A DNA stretch of 28,323 bases from JAGNNV01 sp039932395 (GTDB lineage Bacteria; Acidobacteriota; Vicinamibacteria; Fen-336; JAGNNV01), in the NCBI GenBank assembly GCA_039932395.1, contig JBDTQB010000017.1, positions 1 to 28,323 on the forward strand, read 5' to 3'. Below the pieces are notes generated by a model. It ran no database searches and had not been told where the DNA came from. It worked only from the letters and a program-made list of their open reading frames with translations. This document shows positions 14,979 to 23,341 of the stretch, one piece after another (the first letter of the stretch is position 1; every line of letters starts with the position of its first letter). The position numbers and the translations under genes were made by a program.

Positions 14979-15851
14979 CTAATTTAAGTAGCGACCGATG
15001 ATGGGCGCGAGATCTTTTTTGACCTTCTCTGGAACAAGGTGAGGCGCTGTCATCACCGCGAACTTGAGCGCGCTCTCACACTCGCAGTCGCGCGGGATCG
15101 GAAACTGCTCGACCGCCGACTTCAGGATGCTCTTGGCGAGAGCCGCGTTCTTGTGCGCGACCGCAACCACCTGATCGACGGTGACCGCGTCGTGACCCGG
15201 ACGCCAGCAGTCGTAGTCGGTGACCATCGCGAGGGTCGCGTAGCAGATCTCCGCCTCCCGCGCGAGTTTCGCTTCCTGCAGATTGGTCATGCCGATGAGA
15301 TCGGCGCCCCACGAGCGATAGAGATTCGATTCAGCGAAAGTCGAGAACTGCGGACCTTCCATGCAGACGTAGGTTCCACCGTCGTGAATGGTCGCCCCGT
15401 TCTTCCGGCTCGACTCCGCCAGGATCCGGCGCACGTGTCTGCAGATCGGATGAGCGAAGCCAACGTGAGCCACGAGACCTTCGCCGAAGAACGTGCCCTT
15501 GCGGCCGAACGTCCGATCGATGAACTGATCCGGGGTCACCATGTGGGTAGGCGCGTACTCTTCCTTCAACGAGCCGACCGCCGAGACGGACAGAATCCAC
15601 TTCACGCCCAGCGATTTCATGCCCCAGATGTTGGCGCGGAAATTCAACTCCGAAGGAAGAATGCGATGCCCCCGGCCATGGCGGGGAAGGAAGGCCACCC
15701 GGCGCTCGCCCAGCGTCCCCACGATGAAGGCATCGGAGGGTGCCCCAAAGGGCGTCTCAATGTTCACCTCGCCCTGCGCCGCGAAGCCGTCGATATCGTA
15801 GAGGCCGCTGCCTCCGATGATTCCAATTTCCGCGGTGGGTTGGTTCGTCAT
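14979..15851 (-). CDS. mtnP: S-methyl-5'-thioadenosine phosphorylase
   Basis: A 290-residue phosphorylase that cleaves methylthioadenosine, the by-product of polyamine synthesis and other SAM-dependent reactions, into adenine and 5-methylthioribose-1-phosphate. Motifs include IGIIGGSGLYD (9-19), the phosphate-binding PRHGRGH (57-63), ELNFRANI, YVCMEGPQFSTFAES (161-175) and MTNLQEAKLAREAEI (188-202). TDYDCW (211-216) is the form typical of MTAP rather than purine nucleoside phosphorylase. It starts three bases after the methylmalonyl-CoA epimerase stop and precedes the PfkB kinase. Its product would normally be recycled by MtnA and later enzymes, none of which are in this window. Confidence 0.93.
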   Translation of the reverse strand: MTNQPTAEIGIIGGSGLYDIDGFAAQGEVNIETPFGAPSDAFIVGTLGERRVAFLPRHGRGHRILPSELNFRANIWGMKSLGVKWILSVSAVGSLKEEYAPTHMVTPDQFIDRTFGRKGTFFGEGLVAHVGFAHPICRHVRRILAESSRKNGATIHDGGTYVCMEGPQFSTFAESNLYRSWGADLIGMTNLQEAKLAREAEICYATLAMVTDYDCWRPGHDAVTVDQVVAVAHKNAALAKSILKSAVEQFPIPRDCECESALKFAVMTAPHLVPEKVKKDLAPIIGRYLN

Positions 15852-15854
15852 TCT

Positions 15855-16247
15855 CTAAGCCTGTTTCAATTCGAGGAGAACGCCGGCGGCGGACTTCGGG
15901 TGAATAAAGGCGACCTTGCAGCCACCCGCCCCGATGCGCGGGGTTTCGTCCAGCAGTTGAGCGCCCGCCGCCTTCATCTCCGCCATCGACTTCTCGATGT
16001 CGTCGACCAGAAGGCAAATGTGGTGGAGACCAGAACGCTTCTCCAGAAACTTCGCGATCACAGAGGTCGGATCCGTCGGCTCCAGCAGCTCGAGATGCGA
16101 CTCGCCCACGCTGATGAACGCCGTCTTCACCCTTTCCGTCAGCACGTCGTGTTCGGCTTCGATGGTGAAGCCAAGCGCTTCATAGGCACGCTTCGCTTCG
16201 GTCATGTCTTTGACGGCGATGCCGAGATGGTCGATCTTGAGAATCAT
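15855..16247 (-). CDS. mce: Methylmalonyl-CoA epimerase
   Basis: A 130-residue vicinal-oxygen-chelate protein that interconverts (S)- and (R)-methylmalonyl-CoA in the route between propionyl-CoA and succinyl-CoA. The two beta-alpha-beta modules are visible: KIDHLGIAVKDM with metal ligand His7, HLELLEP near 51-57, GLHHICLLVDDI with a ligand histidine at 75-76, and VLLELKQ with Glu126. Length is typical. MeaB, the chaperone GTPase of methylmalonyl-CoA mutase, is immediately upstream in the same direction, which strengthens the call against other glyoxalase-fold enzymes. The mutase itself is not in the window. Confidence 0.93.
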   Translation of the reverse strand: MILKIDHLGIAVKDMTEAKRAYEALGFTIEAEHDVLTERVKTAFISVGESHLELLEPTDPTSVIAKFLEKRSGLHHICLLVDDIEKSMAEMKAAGAQLLDETPRIGAGGCKVAFIHPKSAAGVLLELKQA

Positions 16248-16299
16248 GGAGTGGTGAGCCTATCGCGCCGGACTTGGTAGCCCGACGATCGTTGATCCT

Positions 16300-17244
16300 T
16301 CAGGAATCGAGTCCCTGGAGCGTGAGGTCGGCGGCGGCGAAAGGATCGATTTCGCGCCTTTGGACGCGGTCGCGCAAGGCCCGGGTCGAATCCAGCGCTT
16401 CGATGAGGCGGCGCGCCTTTTCACGCAGCAAGCCTTCGACCTGAACTTCGAACTGACGCAACAGACGCGCGCGACGGCGCTCAGCAAACTGACCGCTTTG
16501 CTCGCGACGAGCGCGAACGGCTTCGATCGTCTCAACCAGTTGATCGATTCCTTCTCCGGTCTGGGCCACCGTGCGCAGGACGGGAGGACGATCCTGCTGA
16601 TTCTCACCGGCAAGCGAAAGCGTCGTCTCAATGTCGGCAGCCAGTCGATCTGCTCCATCGCGATCGGCCTTGTTGACCACGAAGATGTCGGCGATTTCCA
16701 TGATGCCGGCTTTCAGCGCCTGAACGCCGTCGCCCATCCCAGGCACCAGCACGACCATCGCAACGTCCACTTCGGACGCGATATCGACTTCATCCTGGCC
16801 AACACCCACGGTTTCGACAATCAGAATGTCCTTGCCCGAGGCGTCCAGGACCAGGAGTGCTGCAGTCGTAGCGGCAGACAAGCCCCCGAGCGATCCGCGG
16901 GTCGCCATCGAACGGATGAAGACGCCGTCGTCCATCGCGTGATCCTGCATGCGGATGCGATCACCCAGAATGGCGCCGCCGGAAAACGGCGACGTCGGAT
17001 CCACCGCGATCACGCCGACCGTCTTCCCCGCTTTCCGGAAGTGCGTGGTCAGTCGATCCACCAAAGTGGACTTGCCGGCACCGGGCGGACCGGTGACGCC
17101 AATCGTCAAAGCGCGGCCGGCATGCTCGAAGAGCCGGGACAACAGCGCGCGCGACTCCGGCCAGCCGTCCTCCACCACCCGAATGGCGCGCGCGACCGCG
17201 CGGATATCTCCGCGCAGGATGTCGGCGTCGGCCGGCAGCTTCAT
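16300..17244 (-). CDS. meaB: Methylmalonyl-CoA mutase-associated GTPase MeaB
   Basis: A 314-residue G3E-type GTPase (MeaB/ArgK) that protects and reloads adenosylcobalamin in methylmalonyl-CoA mutase. The P-loop TGPPGAGKST is at 51-60. VGVIAVDPTSPFSGGAILGDRIRM follows as the family switch segment, then DILIVETVGVGQDEVDIA, with the base-recognition NKAD later. The ATG at 17244 has GGAG eight bases upstream, so it is preferred over the longer in-frame start at 17274. It lies about 50 bases before the epimerase, forming a propionyl-CoA catabolism pair. The B12-dependent mutase must be encoded elsewhere. Confidence 0.94.
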   Translation of the reverse strand: MKLPADADILRGDIRAVARAIRVVEDGWPESRALLSRLFEHAGRALTIGVTGPPGAGKSTLVDRLTTHFRKAGKTVGVIAVDPTSPFSGGAILGDRIRMQDHAMDDGVFIRSMATRGSLGGLSAATTAALLVLDASGKDILIVETVGVGQDEVDIASEVDVAMVVLVPGMGDGVQALKAGIMEIADIFVVNKADRDGADRLAADIETTLSLAGENQQDRPPVLRTVAQTGEGIDQLVETIEAVRARREQSGQFAERRRARLLRQFEVQVEGLLREKARRLIEALDSTRALRDRVQRREIDPFAAADLTLQGLDS

Positions 17245-17284
17245 GCTTCGACTCCGCTGCGCTTCGCTCAGCACACGTGCCGCT

Positions 17285-18424
17285 CTACGCGAGGAGAGCG
17301 CGGGCGATGACGAGTTTTTGCACTTCGCTCGTGCCTTCGCCGATGGTGCCGAGCTTCGAGTCGCGCAGCGCGCGCTCCACCGGGTAGTCCTTCACGAAGC
17401 CGTAACCGCCGTGGATCTGGATCGCCTCAAGCGCCACTTCCACCGCGATCTCGCTGGCGTAAAGCTTCGCCATGGCTGATTCGGTCTTGTGCTCGCGCCC
17501 GGCGTCACGGAGCGAGGCGGCCCGCTGCATCAGAAGACGCGCGCCTTCGATCTTTACCGCCATTTCAGACAGCTTGAATTGAATGCCCTGAAATTCCGCG
17601 ATCGCCTGATTGAACTGCTTGCGGCCCTTTGAGTAGGACAAGGCTGCTTCAAATGCCCCCTGAGCGATGCCGATCGAGAAAGCAGCGATGCCGATGCGAC
17701 CGCGGTCAAGAATGCGGAGCGTGTCGACATAGCCCATGCCGGGAGCGCCCAGGAGGTTTCCCTCGGGAATGCGGCAGTCTTCGAAGATCAGTTCGGAGGT
17801 GTCGGACGAACGCACACCCAGCTTGTCTTCTTTCTTGCCCGGGCGAAATCCCTTGGTGCCCTTATCGACGAGGAAGGCGGAAATGCCCTTCTTGCCTTTG
17901 GTCTTGTCTGTCACCGCCATCACGACCGCGACCTCGGCGAAACTGCCGTTGGTGATAAAGGTCTTCGAGCCGTTCAGCACCCAGGAATCGCCGTCTTTTA
18001 CCGCAACGGTCTTGGTGCCGCCCGCGTCCGAACCGGCGCTGTTTTCGGTGAGGCCCCAGGCACCCACGAACTCACCAGTGGCGAGCTTCGGCAGGTACTT
18101 CATCTTCTGCTCTTCCGTTCCGGCCAAAAAAATGTGGCCCGAGGAGAGCGAATTGTGCGCGGCAGTCGAGAGGGCAACACCCGCATCGACACGCGCCAGC
18201 TCTTCGATAACGATGCTGTAGTCGAGGGTGGACATGCCCGAACCACCGTACGGCTCGGGAAAGACCACCGCCAGCAGACCCAGTTCGCCAAGCTTGTTGA
18301 AAATCTCTCGAGGAAAGGATTGGCTTTCGTCCCACTCGCGGGAATGAGGCTTCAGCTCCTTCTCGGCGAAATCGCGGACGGTCTTCTTCAGGAGCCGCTG
18401 ATCGGCGCTCAGTTCGAAATCCAT
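17285..18424 (-). CDS. Acyl-CoA dehydrogenase
   Basis: A 379-residue FAD flavoprotein that oxidises an acyl-CoA to the 2-enoyl-CoA, passing electrons to ETF. All three domains are present: an N-terminal helical part, the beta domain with WGLTENSAGSDAGG and WVLNGSKTFITNG, and a C-terminal helical part with RGRKQFNQAIAEFQGIQFKL and IHGGYGFVKDYPVERALRDSK. The C-terminus has IGEGTSEVQKLVIAR. At the position of the catalytic Glu of medium-chain enzymes the sequence reads Asp (KDYPVER), a form I recall from other bacterial members. AGAGGT lies five bases before the ATG. The neighbouring MeaB and epimerase suggest branched- or odd-chain acyl substrates, by context only. Confidence 0.92.
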   Translation of the reverse strand: MDFELSADQRLLKKTVRDFAEKELKPHSREWDESQSFPREIFNKLGELGLLAVVFPEPYGGSGMSTLDYSIVIEELARVDAGVALSTAAHNSLSSGHIFLAGTEEQKMKYLPKLATGEFVGAWGLTENSAGSDAGGTKTVAVKDGDSWVLNGSKTFITNGSFAEVAVVMAVTDKTKGKKGISAFLVDKGTKGFRPGKKEDKLGVRSSDTSELIFEDCRIPEGNLLGAPGMGYVDTLRILDRGRIGIAAFSIGIAQGAFEAALSYSKGRKQFNQAIAEFQGIQFKLSEMAVKIEGARLLMQRAASLRDAGREHKTESAMAKLYASEIAVEVALEAIQIHGGYGFVKDYPVERALRDSKLGTIGEGTSEVQKLVIARALLA

Positions 18425-18495
18425 GCCTTACCTCTAAAGAACTCCCCAAAAAAAGAGGGGCCTCCATCTTACCGGCAGGTCAAACGTCTGGAAGT

Positions 18496-19335
18496 TTAGG
18501 AAACGGTGCGAAAGAACGCGTAGAGCAGGGGTGCGGCCAGGATAAACGCGTCCATCCGATCGAGCGCACCGCCGTGGCCCGGAAACAGCGTTCCCGAGTC
18601 CTTGGCGCCCACGTAGCGCTTGAAGAGACTTTCAAGGAGATCGCCCACGATGCCGGCGATGGCGGTGAGAACCCCGATCGTCACCACGAGCGCCAGAGGC
18701 TGACCGTGAAAGAACTGAGTGCCGATCACGGCACTCGCAAGCGCAGCTCCGACCAATCCGCCGATCGCTCCTTCGATGGTCTTCCCCGGAGACACCTGAG
18801 GCGCCAGCTTGTGACGGCCGATCGCCTGGCCGACGAAGTAGGCGAAGACATCGCAGGCGATGACGACGGAGAGCAGAAGTGCGATGCGCGCCGTTCCGTC
18901 TTCAATGGGAGGAAGAGACGCGAGGGCCGCGAACGAGCCCGAACCCATGCCGATCAACAAGCCGCACAGGGCGCCGGCGCCTTCCGCGGCGAGAACCGGA
19001 ATGCCGAAGCGATCGGCACGCAGCACCGCGACCAGCGCCGCCGCGACCCCCGCCACGATCGGCAGGCCGTTCAGAGGAAAGGCCTGCGTGGCATCGGGCA
19101 TGCCCGCCATCTCAAAGAAGAGCGCGATCCCCGGCAGGAAGGAAATGTGCGATGCATGAAGCGACGCACGAGCGAGCAAGGTATGCGCCTCGCTCACGCC
19201 CAGGACGCACAGGATGGCCGCCAACATCCACGGCCCGCGCTGCGGAAACATGGCGATCCCGGCGATCACGATGGGCAGGACGATGACCGCGGTCAGGATC
19301 CGGCGCGCCAGATTCGACGAAAAGAGACCGCTCAC
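18496..19335 (-). CDS. cdsA: Phosphatidate cytidylyltransferase
   Basis: A 279-residue integral membrane enzyme making CDP-diacylglycerol from phosphatidic acid and CTP, the branch point of phospholipid synthesis. About eight hydrophobic segments are seen. The C-terminal CDP-DAG synthase signature is clear: SPGKTIEGAIGGLVGA, then GDLLESLFKRYVGAKDSG and PGHGGALDRMDA. The start is set at the GTG at 19335, which overlaps the uppS stop by four bases (GTGA) and gives a normal N-terminus (SGLFSSNLARRILTAV). A longer reading from 19434 would overlap uppS by about 100 bases. The uppS-cdsA pair is widely conserved. The dxr and rseP genes that often follow are not here. Confidence 0.93.
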   Translation of the reverse strand: MSGLFSSNLARRILTAVIVLPIVIAGIAMFPQRGPWMLAAILCVLGVSEAHTLLARASLHASHISFLPGIALFFEMAGMPDATQAFPLNGLPIVAGVAAALVAVLRADRFGIPVLAAEGAGALCGLLIGMGSGSFAALASLPPIEDGTARIALLLSVVIACDVFAYFVGQAIGRHKLAPQVSPGKTIEGAIGGLVGAALASAVIGTQFFHGQPLALVVTIGVLTAIAGIVGDLLESLFKRYVGAKDSGTLFPGHGGALDRMDAFILAAPLLYAFFRTVS

Positions 19336-20126
19336 GCGCGCCCCGAGATCGCGGTGATGCCGCCATAGCGTCGTTCGCGCTTCTGGAAATCGACAATGGC
19401 CTGAAGCAGATGACGACGACGGAAATCCGGCCAAAGCACGTCGGTCACCCAGATTTCCGCGTAGGCGATCTGCCAGAGCAGAAAGTTCGACACTCGCATC
19501 TCGCCGCTGGTGCGGATCAGCAGGTCGGGCTCAGGCAAGTGCGCGGTGAAGAGATGCCGCTCGACCACCGATTCGTCGATCGTCGAAGGATCGAGCGTGC
19601 CGTCCTTCGCCGCTTCGGCGATGCGGCGCACGACATCCGTCAGCTCAGAACGACCGCTGTAGTTCAGCGCGAGCGAGAACTGAAGGCCGGTCATGGACGA
19701 CGTTTCCTCAATGCCCCGGCGCAGTTCGTCAGCCACATCCTTGGGAAGGCCGTCGAGCCCACCCACCACGCCGAAGCGGATGTTGTTGTCCTTCAGCGTC
19801 TTCAGTTCGCGGCGGATATAGAGCTTCAGCAGGCCCATCAACCCCGAGACTTCGTCGGTCGGCCGCTTCCAGTTCTCGGTGGAGAAAGCGTAGACGGTCA
19901 GCGCCTGCAGACCGAGCCGTGCTGCGGTTTCGACCACGGACCTTACGGATTCGACGCCCGCGCGATGTCCTTCGAGGCGCGGAAGGAAGCGGCTTTTCGC
20001 CCATCGTCCGTTGCCGTCCATGATGACGGCGATGTGCCTGGGCAGACGATCAAAGTCGATCGCGCCGAGCAGAGCCTGCTCTTCACGATCACTGCCGATG
20101 ACTTCAAGAACCTGGGCGCGCGACAT
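19332..20126 (-). CDS. uppS: Isoprenyl transferase (undecaprenyl diphosphate synthase)
   Basis: A 264-residue cis-prenyltransferase that extends farnesyl diphosphate with isopentenyl diphosphate to undecaprenyl diphosphate, the carrier lipid for peptidoglycan and O-antigen. HIAVIMDGNGRWA (31-43) includes the catalytic Asp37. LTVYAFSTENWKRP (76-89) and LLIRTSGEMRVSNFLLWQIAYAE (from 202) are the other conserved regions. About 20 extra residues precede the family core. The gene overlaps cdsA by four bases. Upstream is an exported protein gene at 80 bases distance rather than the usual frr. Confidence 0.95.
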   Translation of the reverse strand: MSRAQVLEVIGSDREEQALLGAIDFDRLPRHIAVIMDGNGRWAKSRFLPRLEGHRAGVESVRSVVETAARLGLQALTVYAFSTENWKRPTDEVSGLMGLLKLYIRRELKTLKDNNIRFGVVGGLDGLPKDVADELRRGIEETSSMTGLQFSLALNYSGRSELTDVVRRIAEAAKDGTLDPSTIDESVVERHLFTAHLPEPDLLIRTSGEMRVSNFLLWQIAYAEIWVTDVLWPDFRRRHLLQAIVDFQKRERRYGGITAISGRA

Positions 20127-20206
20127 GAGAGCAAGATTGTAAGCGGCGGCTGCGGCTCCAGACGAGAAAGAACGAAAGCCTCCGCTCAGCGGCTCCTGGA
20201 CTTCGC

Positions 20207-20950
20207 TCAGCGCTCGCCGGGGGCCAGCGGTCGAAGGACCACGGTGTAGCGCCTGGAGCTTTCGCAGATCTGCGACAGGTCGGCGCCGAAGGGAAAGCCG
20301 CGCACAAGATTCTCCGGCATCACAACTTCACCGGACGTCGAGGCCGCAAGCGACGGCCAGCCTCGAACCGCGCGGCAGCCTCCCGGCAGAGTGCGTTCCT
20401 TCACCGTCATGGCGAACTCCTTTGGATCGTAGGGACGGAGCGACACGTGTCGAAACGCGGAGAGACGACGGATGAACTCCGGCAGAGGCGCGAGCGCCGG
20501 TGCACCGGGCGTGGGAATGCTCCCCACCACCACGGTCTGGAACTGCGACCCAGCCAGCACCGAGAATCTGAAAATGGCGGGGCCGTCGCCCATGGTGAGC
20601 GTCTTTGGAACGCCGCCCGTCTTGGCGACCGACTTCAAAGCGAGATCGAGCCGGGTGGAGAACTCCTGCATCTCCGTCTTGTCGAGCATGCCGCGCAGGA
20701 GCTCACGGCGGCCACCCACGTAAACGGAGCCGTCGGTCATCAGAAGGAAGCGGGGCGGCACGCCATCGAAGCTTTCCCTCGCGGTGAGTTTCATTTCCGC
20801 AGGGAGCGGGTCGAGACGCATCCACGGCCCGGCGGACGAAGCCCCTTGCGCGTGCGCCGGCGACACGCTGGCGAGTGCCAGGGCCATCCCGACAAGGAGG
20901 CGGGTCAAGAGAGTTCTGGGGAGGCGTGAGGAACGAGGCGCGCGTGGCAT
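20207..20950 (-). CDS. Exported protein of unknown function
   Basis: A 247-residue protein. The ATG at 20950 is chosen since a signal peptide (LLTRLLVGMALALASVSPAHA, cleaved before about residue 36) follows it; a longer in-frame start at 21172 would run into the oppositely oriented transpeptidase gene. The mature part includes PPRFLLMTDGSVYVGGRREL, a segment with LTMGDGPAIFRFSV, and a C-terminal RRYTVVLRPLAPGER. Two cysteines (in GGCRAVRG and SQICESS) could form a periplasmic disulfide. I recognise no family. It is divergent from the transpeptidase gene across about 90 bases and 80 bases upstream of uppS. Confidence 0.65.
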   Translation of the reverse strand: MPRAPRSSRLPRTLLTRLLVGMALALASVSPAHAQGASSAGPWMRLDPLPAEMKLTARESFDGVPPRFLLMTDGSVYVGGRRELLRGMLDKTEMQEFSTRLDLALKSVAKTGGVPKTLTMGDGPAIFRFSVLAGSQFQTVVVGSIPTPGAPALAPLPEFIRRLSAFRHVSLRPYDPKEFAMTVKERTLPGGCRAVRGWPSLAASTSGEVVMPENLVRGFPFGADLSQICESSRRYTVVLRPLAPGER

Positions 20951-21041
20951 CACCCTTGAGGATAAATCGAGCGCCCTCCTTAACCGGCCCGCGATGATCA
21001 CCTTGCTCTTAAGATCGTGTTTCCTTCGGAGGAAATCGACC

Positions 21042-22748
21042 ATGCGCGTCTCCCGTCTTTCAGCACTCGCCACCGCGACCGCCCTATTGATCACCACCCT
21101 GCAACCCGCGGATGCGCGCGCTGCGCAGCCGGTGCGGGCGAAGAACGGCATGGTCGCCTCGCAGTCGTTCATCGCGTCTCAGGTCGGAGCGGACGTTTTG
21201 TGGGATGGCGGCAACGCCATCGACGCGACCATCGCCACCGCCTTCGCCCTGGCGGTCGTCCACCCCACCGCCGGAAATCTGGGCGGCGGCGGCTTCATGG
21301 TGATCCGGCTCGCGAACGGCACCACCACGACCTTCGATTTCCGAGAGACGGCACCCGCCGCCGCGAAGCCCGAAATGTTCCTCAAGGACGGCAAGTACGA
21401 CGCAACCTTGCACCACAATTCGCACGTAGCCGTCGGTGTCCCAGGAACCGTCGCGGGGCTCTACATGGCCTGGCAGAACCTGGGTTCGCAGAGGGTGCCC
21501 TGGCGTCGTCTCGTCGATCCCGCGATCACGCTGGCCCGCGAAGGTTTCATCATCACCGATGGCCTCGCCCGCTCGCTGAAAAGCGCTCTGCCTCGGTTCC
21601 AGAAATACCCCGCGTCGCTCGCGCAGTTCTCCCGCAAGGGTGTTCCCTATGAAATGGGAGACATCCTGCGTCAGCCCGATCTGGCCGACACCCTGGACCG
21701 GATCGCGGAGAACGGGCCAAGTGGTTTCTATGAAGGGAAGACGGCCCGGCTGCTCGCGAAGGAGATGGCGGCAAACGGCGGCCTCATCACGGAAGCCGAT
21801 CTCAAGGCCTACACCGCGAAGAAGCGCGCTGCTCTTATCGGGAAGTACCGCGGCTACGACGTGATCGGCATGCCGCCCATCAGCTCGGGCGGCACGGCCC
21901 TGATCGAGATGCTGAACGTCCTCGAAGGCTATGACCTCGCTAAAGACGGTCCACGCTCCGCGATCACGATCCACCGCATCACGGAATCCATGCGTCGCGC
22001 CTTCGCCGATCGCGCGAAGTTCATGGGTGATCCCGCGTTCAACAAGGACATGCCGGTCGCGCGCCTGACGTCTAAGGAGTACGCGACCAGTCTTCGCAAG
22101 ACCATCAGTGACACAACCGCCTCCGTTTCATCACCCACGACCTTTGAATGGCCCGCCGAAAGCGATGAGACCACGCATCTCTCCGTCGTCGATCGCAACC
22201 TGAACGCGGTGTCGATGACCTATACGCTGGAGGCCGGATACGGCTCGGCCATCGTGGTCCCGGGTGCCGGCTTTCTTCTCAACAATGAGATGGGCGACTT
22301 CAATGCCGGGCCCGGTCTGACGGATGCCACCGGCCTCGTCGGCACGGAGCCGAATCTCGCGCAACCTGGAAAGCGGATGTTGTCTTCCATGACGCCGGCC
22401 ATCCTGGCGAAGGACGGAGACCTGTTCATGGTGATTGGTTCGCCCGGCGGCCGCACCATCATCAACACCGTGCTGCTCACCATTCTCAACGTCGTGGACT
22501 TCGGCATGAACATTCAGGACGCTATCGACTTCCCGCGCTTCCATCATCAGTGGCTGCCGGACCGGATTCAGTTTGAGAAGAACGGCATCTCGCCGGACAC
22601 CCTGGCGATCCTCACGAAAATGGGCCACGCCACAGGGGAGATCGGCGGACAAGGTGTCGCTCAGGGCATTGTCTGGAACAAGGCCGACAAGGTTCTCGAG
22701 GGCGCCACCGACCGGCGCGTGCTGGACGGAGCCGCGATCGGAAGATAG
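21042..22748 (+). CDS. ggt: Gamma-glutamyltranspeptidase
   Basis: A 568-residue Ntn-hydrolase that cleaves glutathione and other gamma-glutamyl amides in the periplasm. The ATG at 21042 has GGAGG about ten bases upstream and starts a signal peptide (residues 1-27). NGMVASQSFIASQVGADVLWDGGNAIDATIA and NLGGGGFMVIRL mark the large subunit. Autocleavage is expected before Thr377 in DETTHLSVVD, which becomes the catalytic N-terminal nucleophile of the small subunit. GSPGGRTIINTVL completes the active site. Length and motifs indicate a functional enzyme. It may recycle exported glutathione or scavenge amino acids. A hairpin with a T-run lies about 220 bases downstream. Confidence 0.95.
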   Translation: MRVSRLSALATATALLITTLQPADARAAQPVRAKNGMVASQSFIASQVGADVLWDGGNAIDATIATAFALAVVHPTAGNLGGGGFMVIRLANGTTTTFDFRETAPAAAKPEMFLKDGKYDATLHHNSHVAVGVPGTVAGLYMAWQNLGSQRVPWRRLVDPAITLAREGFIITDGLARSLKSALPRFQKYPASLAQFSRKGVPYEMGDILRQPDLADTLDRIAENGPSGFYEGKTARLLAKEMAANGGLITEADLKAYTAKKRAALIGKYRGYDVIGMPPISSGGTALIEMLNVLEGYDLAKDGPRSAITIHRITESMRRAFADRAKFMGDPAFNKDMPVARLTSKEYATSLRKTISDTTASVSSPTTFEWPAESDETTHLSVVDRNLNAVSMTYTLEAGYGSAIVVPGAGFLLNNEMGDFNAGPGLTDATGLVGTEPNLAQPGKRMLSSMTPAILAKDGDLFMVIGSPGGRTIINTVLLTILNVVDFGMNIQDAIDFPRFHHQWLPDRIQFEKNGISPDTLAILTKMGHATGEIGGQGVAQGIVWNKADKVLEGATDRRVLDGAAIGR

Positions 22749-22966
22749 GCGGCTCGGCTAACGGCCGTTGAGGCTGTCGCGTCTGGCACGAGTTCCTGGG
22801 TGACTTCATCGAGTCAGTTTCCAAGACAAGGCCAAGCGCTTCTCGGAAAAGATCTCGAAGGTCAAGTCGAGGGTCGGCTTGGGTTGGACGAGGGAATACA
22901 AGATTGGGTCACGGAACCCTCCTTGCCTCGTCCTGGTTCCACCTGGTGGGGCGCTCGTTTTTAGTC

Positions 22967-22986
22967 AAGGGGAGCCTCCCCTTTTT
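22967..22986 (+). terminator. Rho-independent terminator
   Basis: AAGGGGA (22967-22973) pairs with TCCCCTT (22977-22983) over a GCC loop, and the T-run continues to 22986. The stem is seven base pairs. It lies between ggt and the redox cluster and most likely ends the ggt transcript. Confidence 0.6.
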
Positions 22987-23037
22987 CATTCCGCTGTCAG
23001 GCCAATCTCCAGAAGATTAGGGACACAACCCCCGGGC

Positions 23038-23084
23038 ACCTGCTTCAGAGACCCCGGCAGGTTGGCGGCATAGTGCGACCTGCC
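23038..23084. promoter_or_regulatory. Alternating ACCTGC/GCAGGT half-sites, possible operator
   Basis: ACCTGC at 23038-23043, GGCAGGT at 23056-23062 and ACCTGCC at 23078-23084 give two overlapping inverted repeats with 12- and 15-base spacers. The same half-site pair, with a 14-base spacer, sits in the promoter region at 4665-4690. It could be a regulator binding site or an RNA hairpin; chance occurrence is not excluded. Confidence 0.3.
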
Positions 23085-23185
23085 AAACCGTGAGCAGGCT
23101 GGACGGCAAGAGCGATCCCCAGGCCCCGTCCCCACCACGCCGAAGACTACGAAAACACGTGCCATTGCTCGACGACTCTTCGTAG

Positions 23186-23206
23186 TTCACGAGTTCTCGT
23201 AGTGAA
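23186..23206. promoter_or_regulatory. Nested palindromes upstream of the redox cluster
   Basis: TTCAC (23186-23190) and GTGAA (23202-23206) form an inverted repeat with an 11-base spacer. A second palindrome, ACGAGTTCTCGT, occupies 23189-23200. The site lies about 135 bases before the first gene of the cluster, a plausible place for a repressor or activator. No specific regulator family is implied. Confidence 0.35.
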
Positions 23207-23341
23207 GCGTGCCCAGCCGCGTTCACCGCAACTCCAATGATTCCAGCGTTATCGGCCTGCGCCGCTTGTTGGCACGCATCGTGTGTTAGGGGATGCATCA
23301 ACTGCAACGCGCAGTCCCAAACCGGAAAGAGCCAAACCACG

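Larger units (their letters stand above)
22749..23341. other. Long non-coding stretch between ggt and the redox cluster
   Basis: About 590 bases with no convincing gene on either strand. It contains a terminator-like hairpin (22967-22986), an alternating set of ACCTGC/GCAGGT half-sites (23038-23084), and nested palindromes (23186-23206). The remaining sequence shows no tRNA or repeat array and no recognisable insertion-sequence end. An antisense ORF reaching in from the downstream gene (23017-23565) has no recognisable features. Confidence 0.6.

Noticed and set aside
13920..17310. Plus-strand open frames of over 300 codons (13920-14933, 15039-16280, 16360-17310)
   Set aside because: They lie opposite pfkB, mtnP/mce and meaB, which have full conserved motifs; the plus-strand translations are Arg/His-rich without recognisable domains.
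18442..18460. CCCC-loop-GGGG with an A/T run as a terminator between cdsA and the acyl-CoA dehydrogenase
   Set aside because: The T-run lies in the loop rather than after the stem, and the stem is only four base pairs.
20784..21041. Extended N-terminus of gamma-glutamyltranspeptidase
   Set aside because: The signal peptide and GGAGG site place the start at 21042; the extension overlaps the opposite exported-protein gene.
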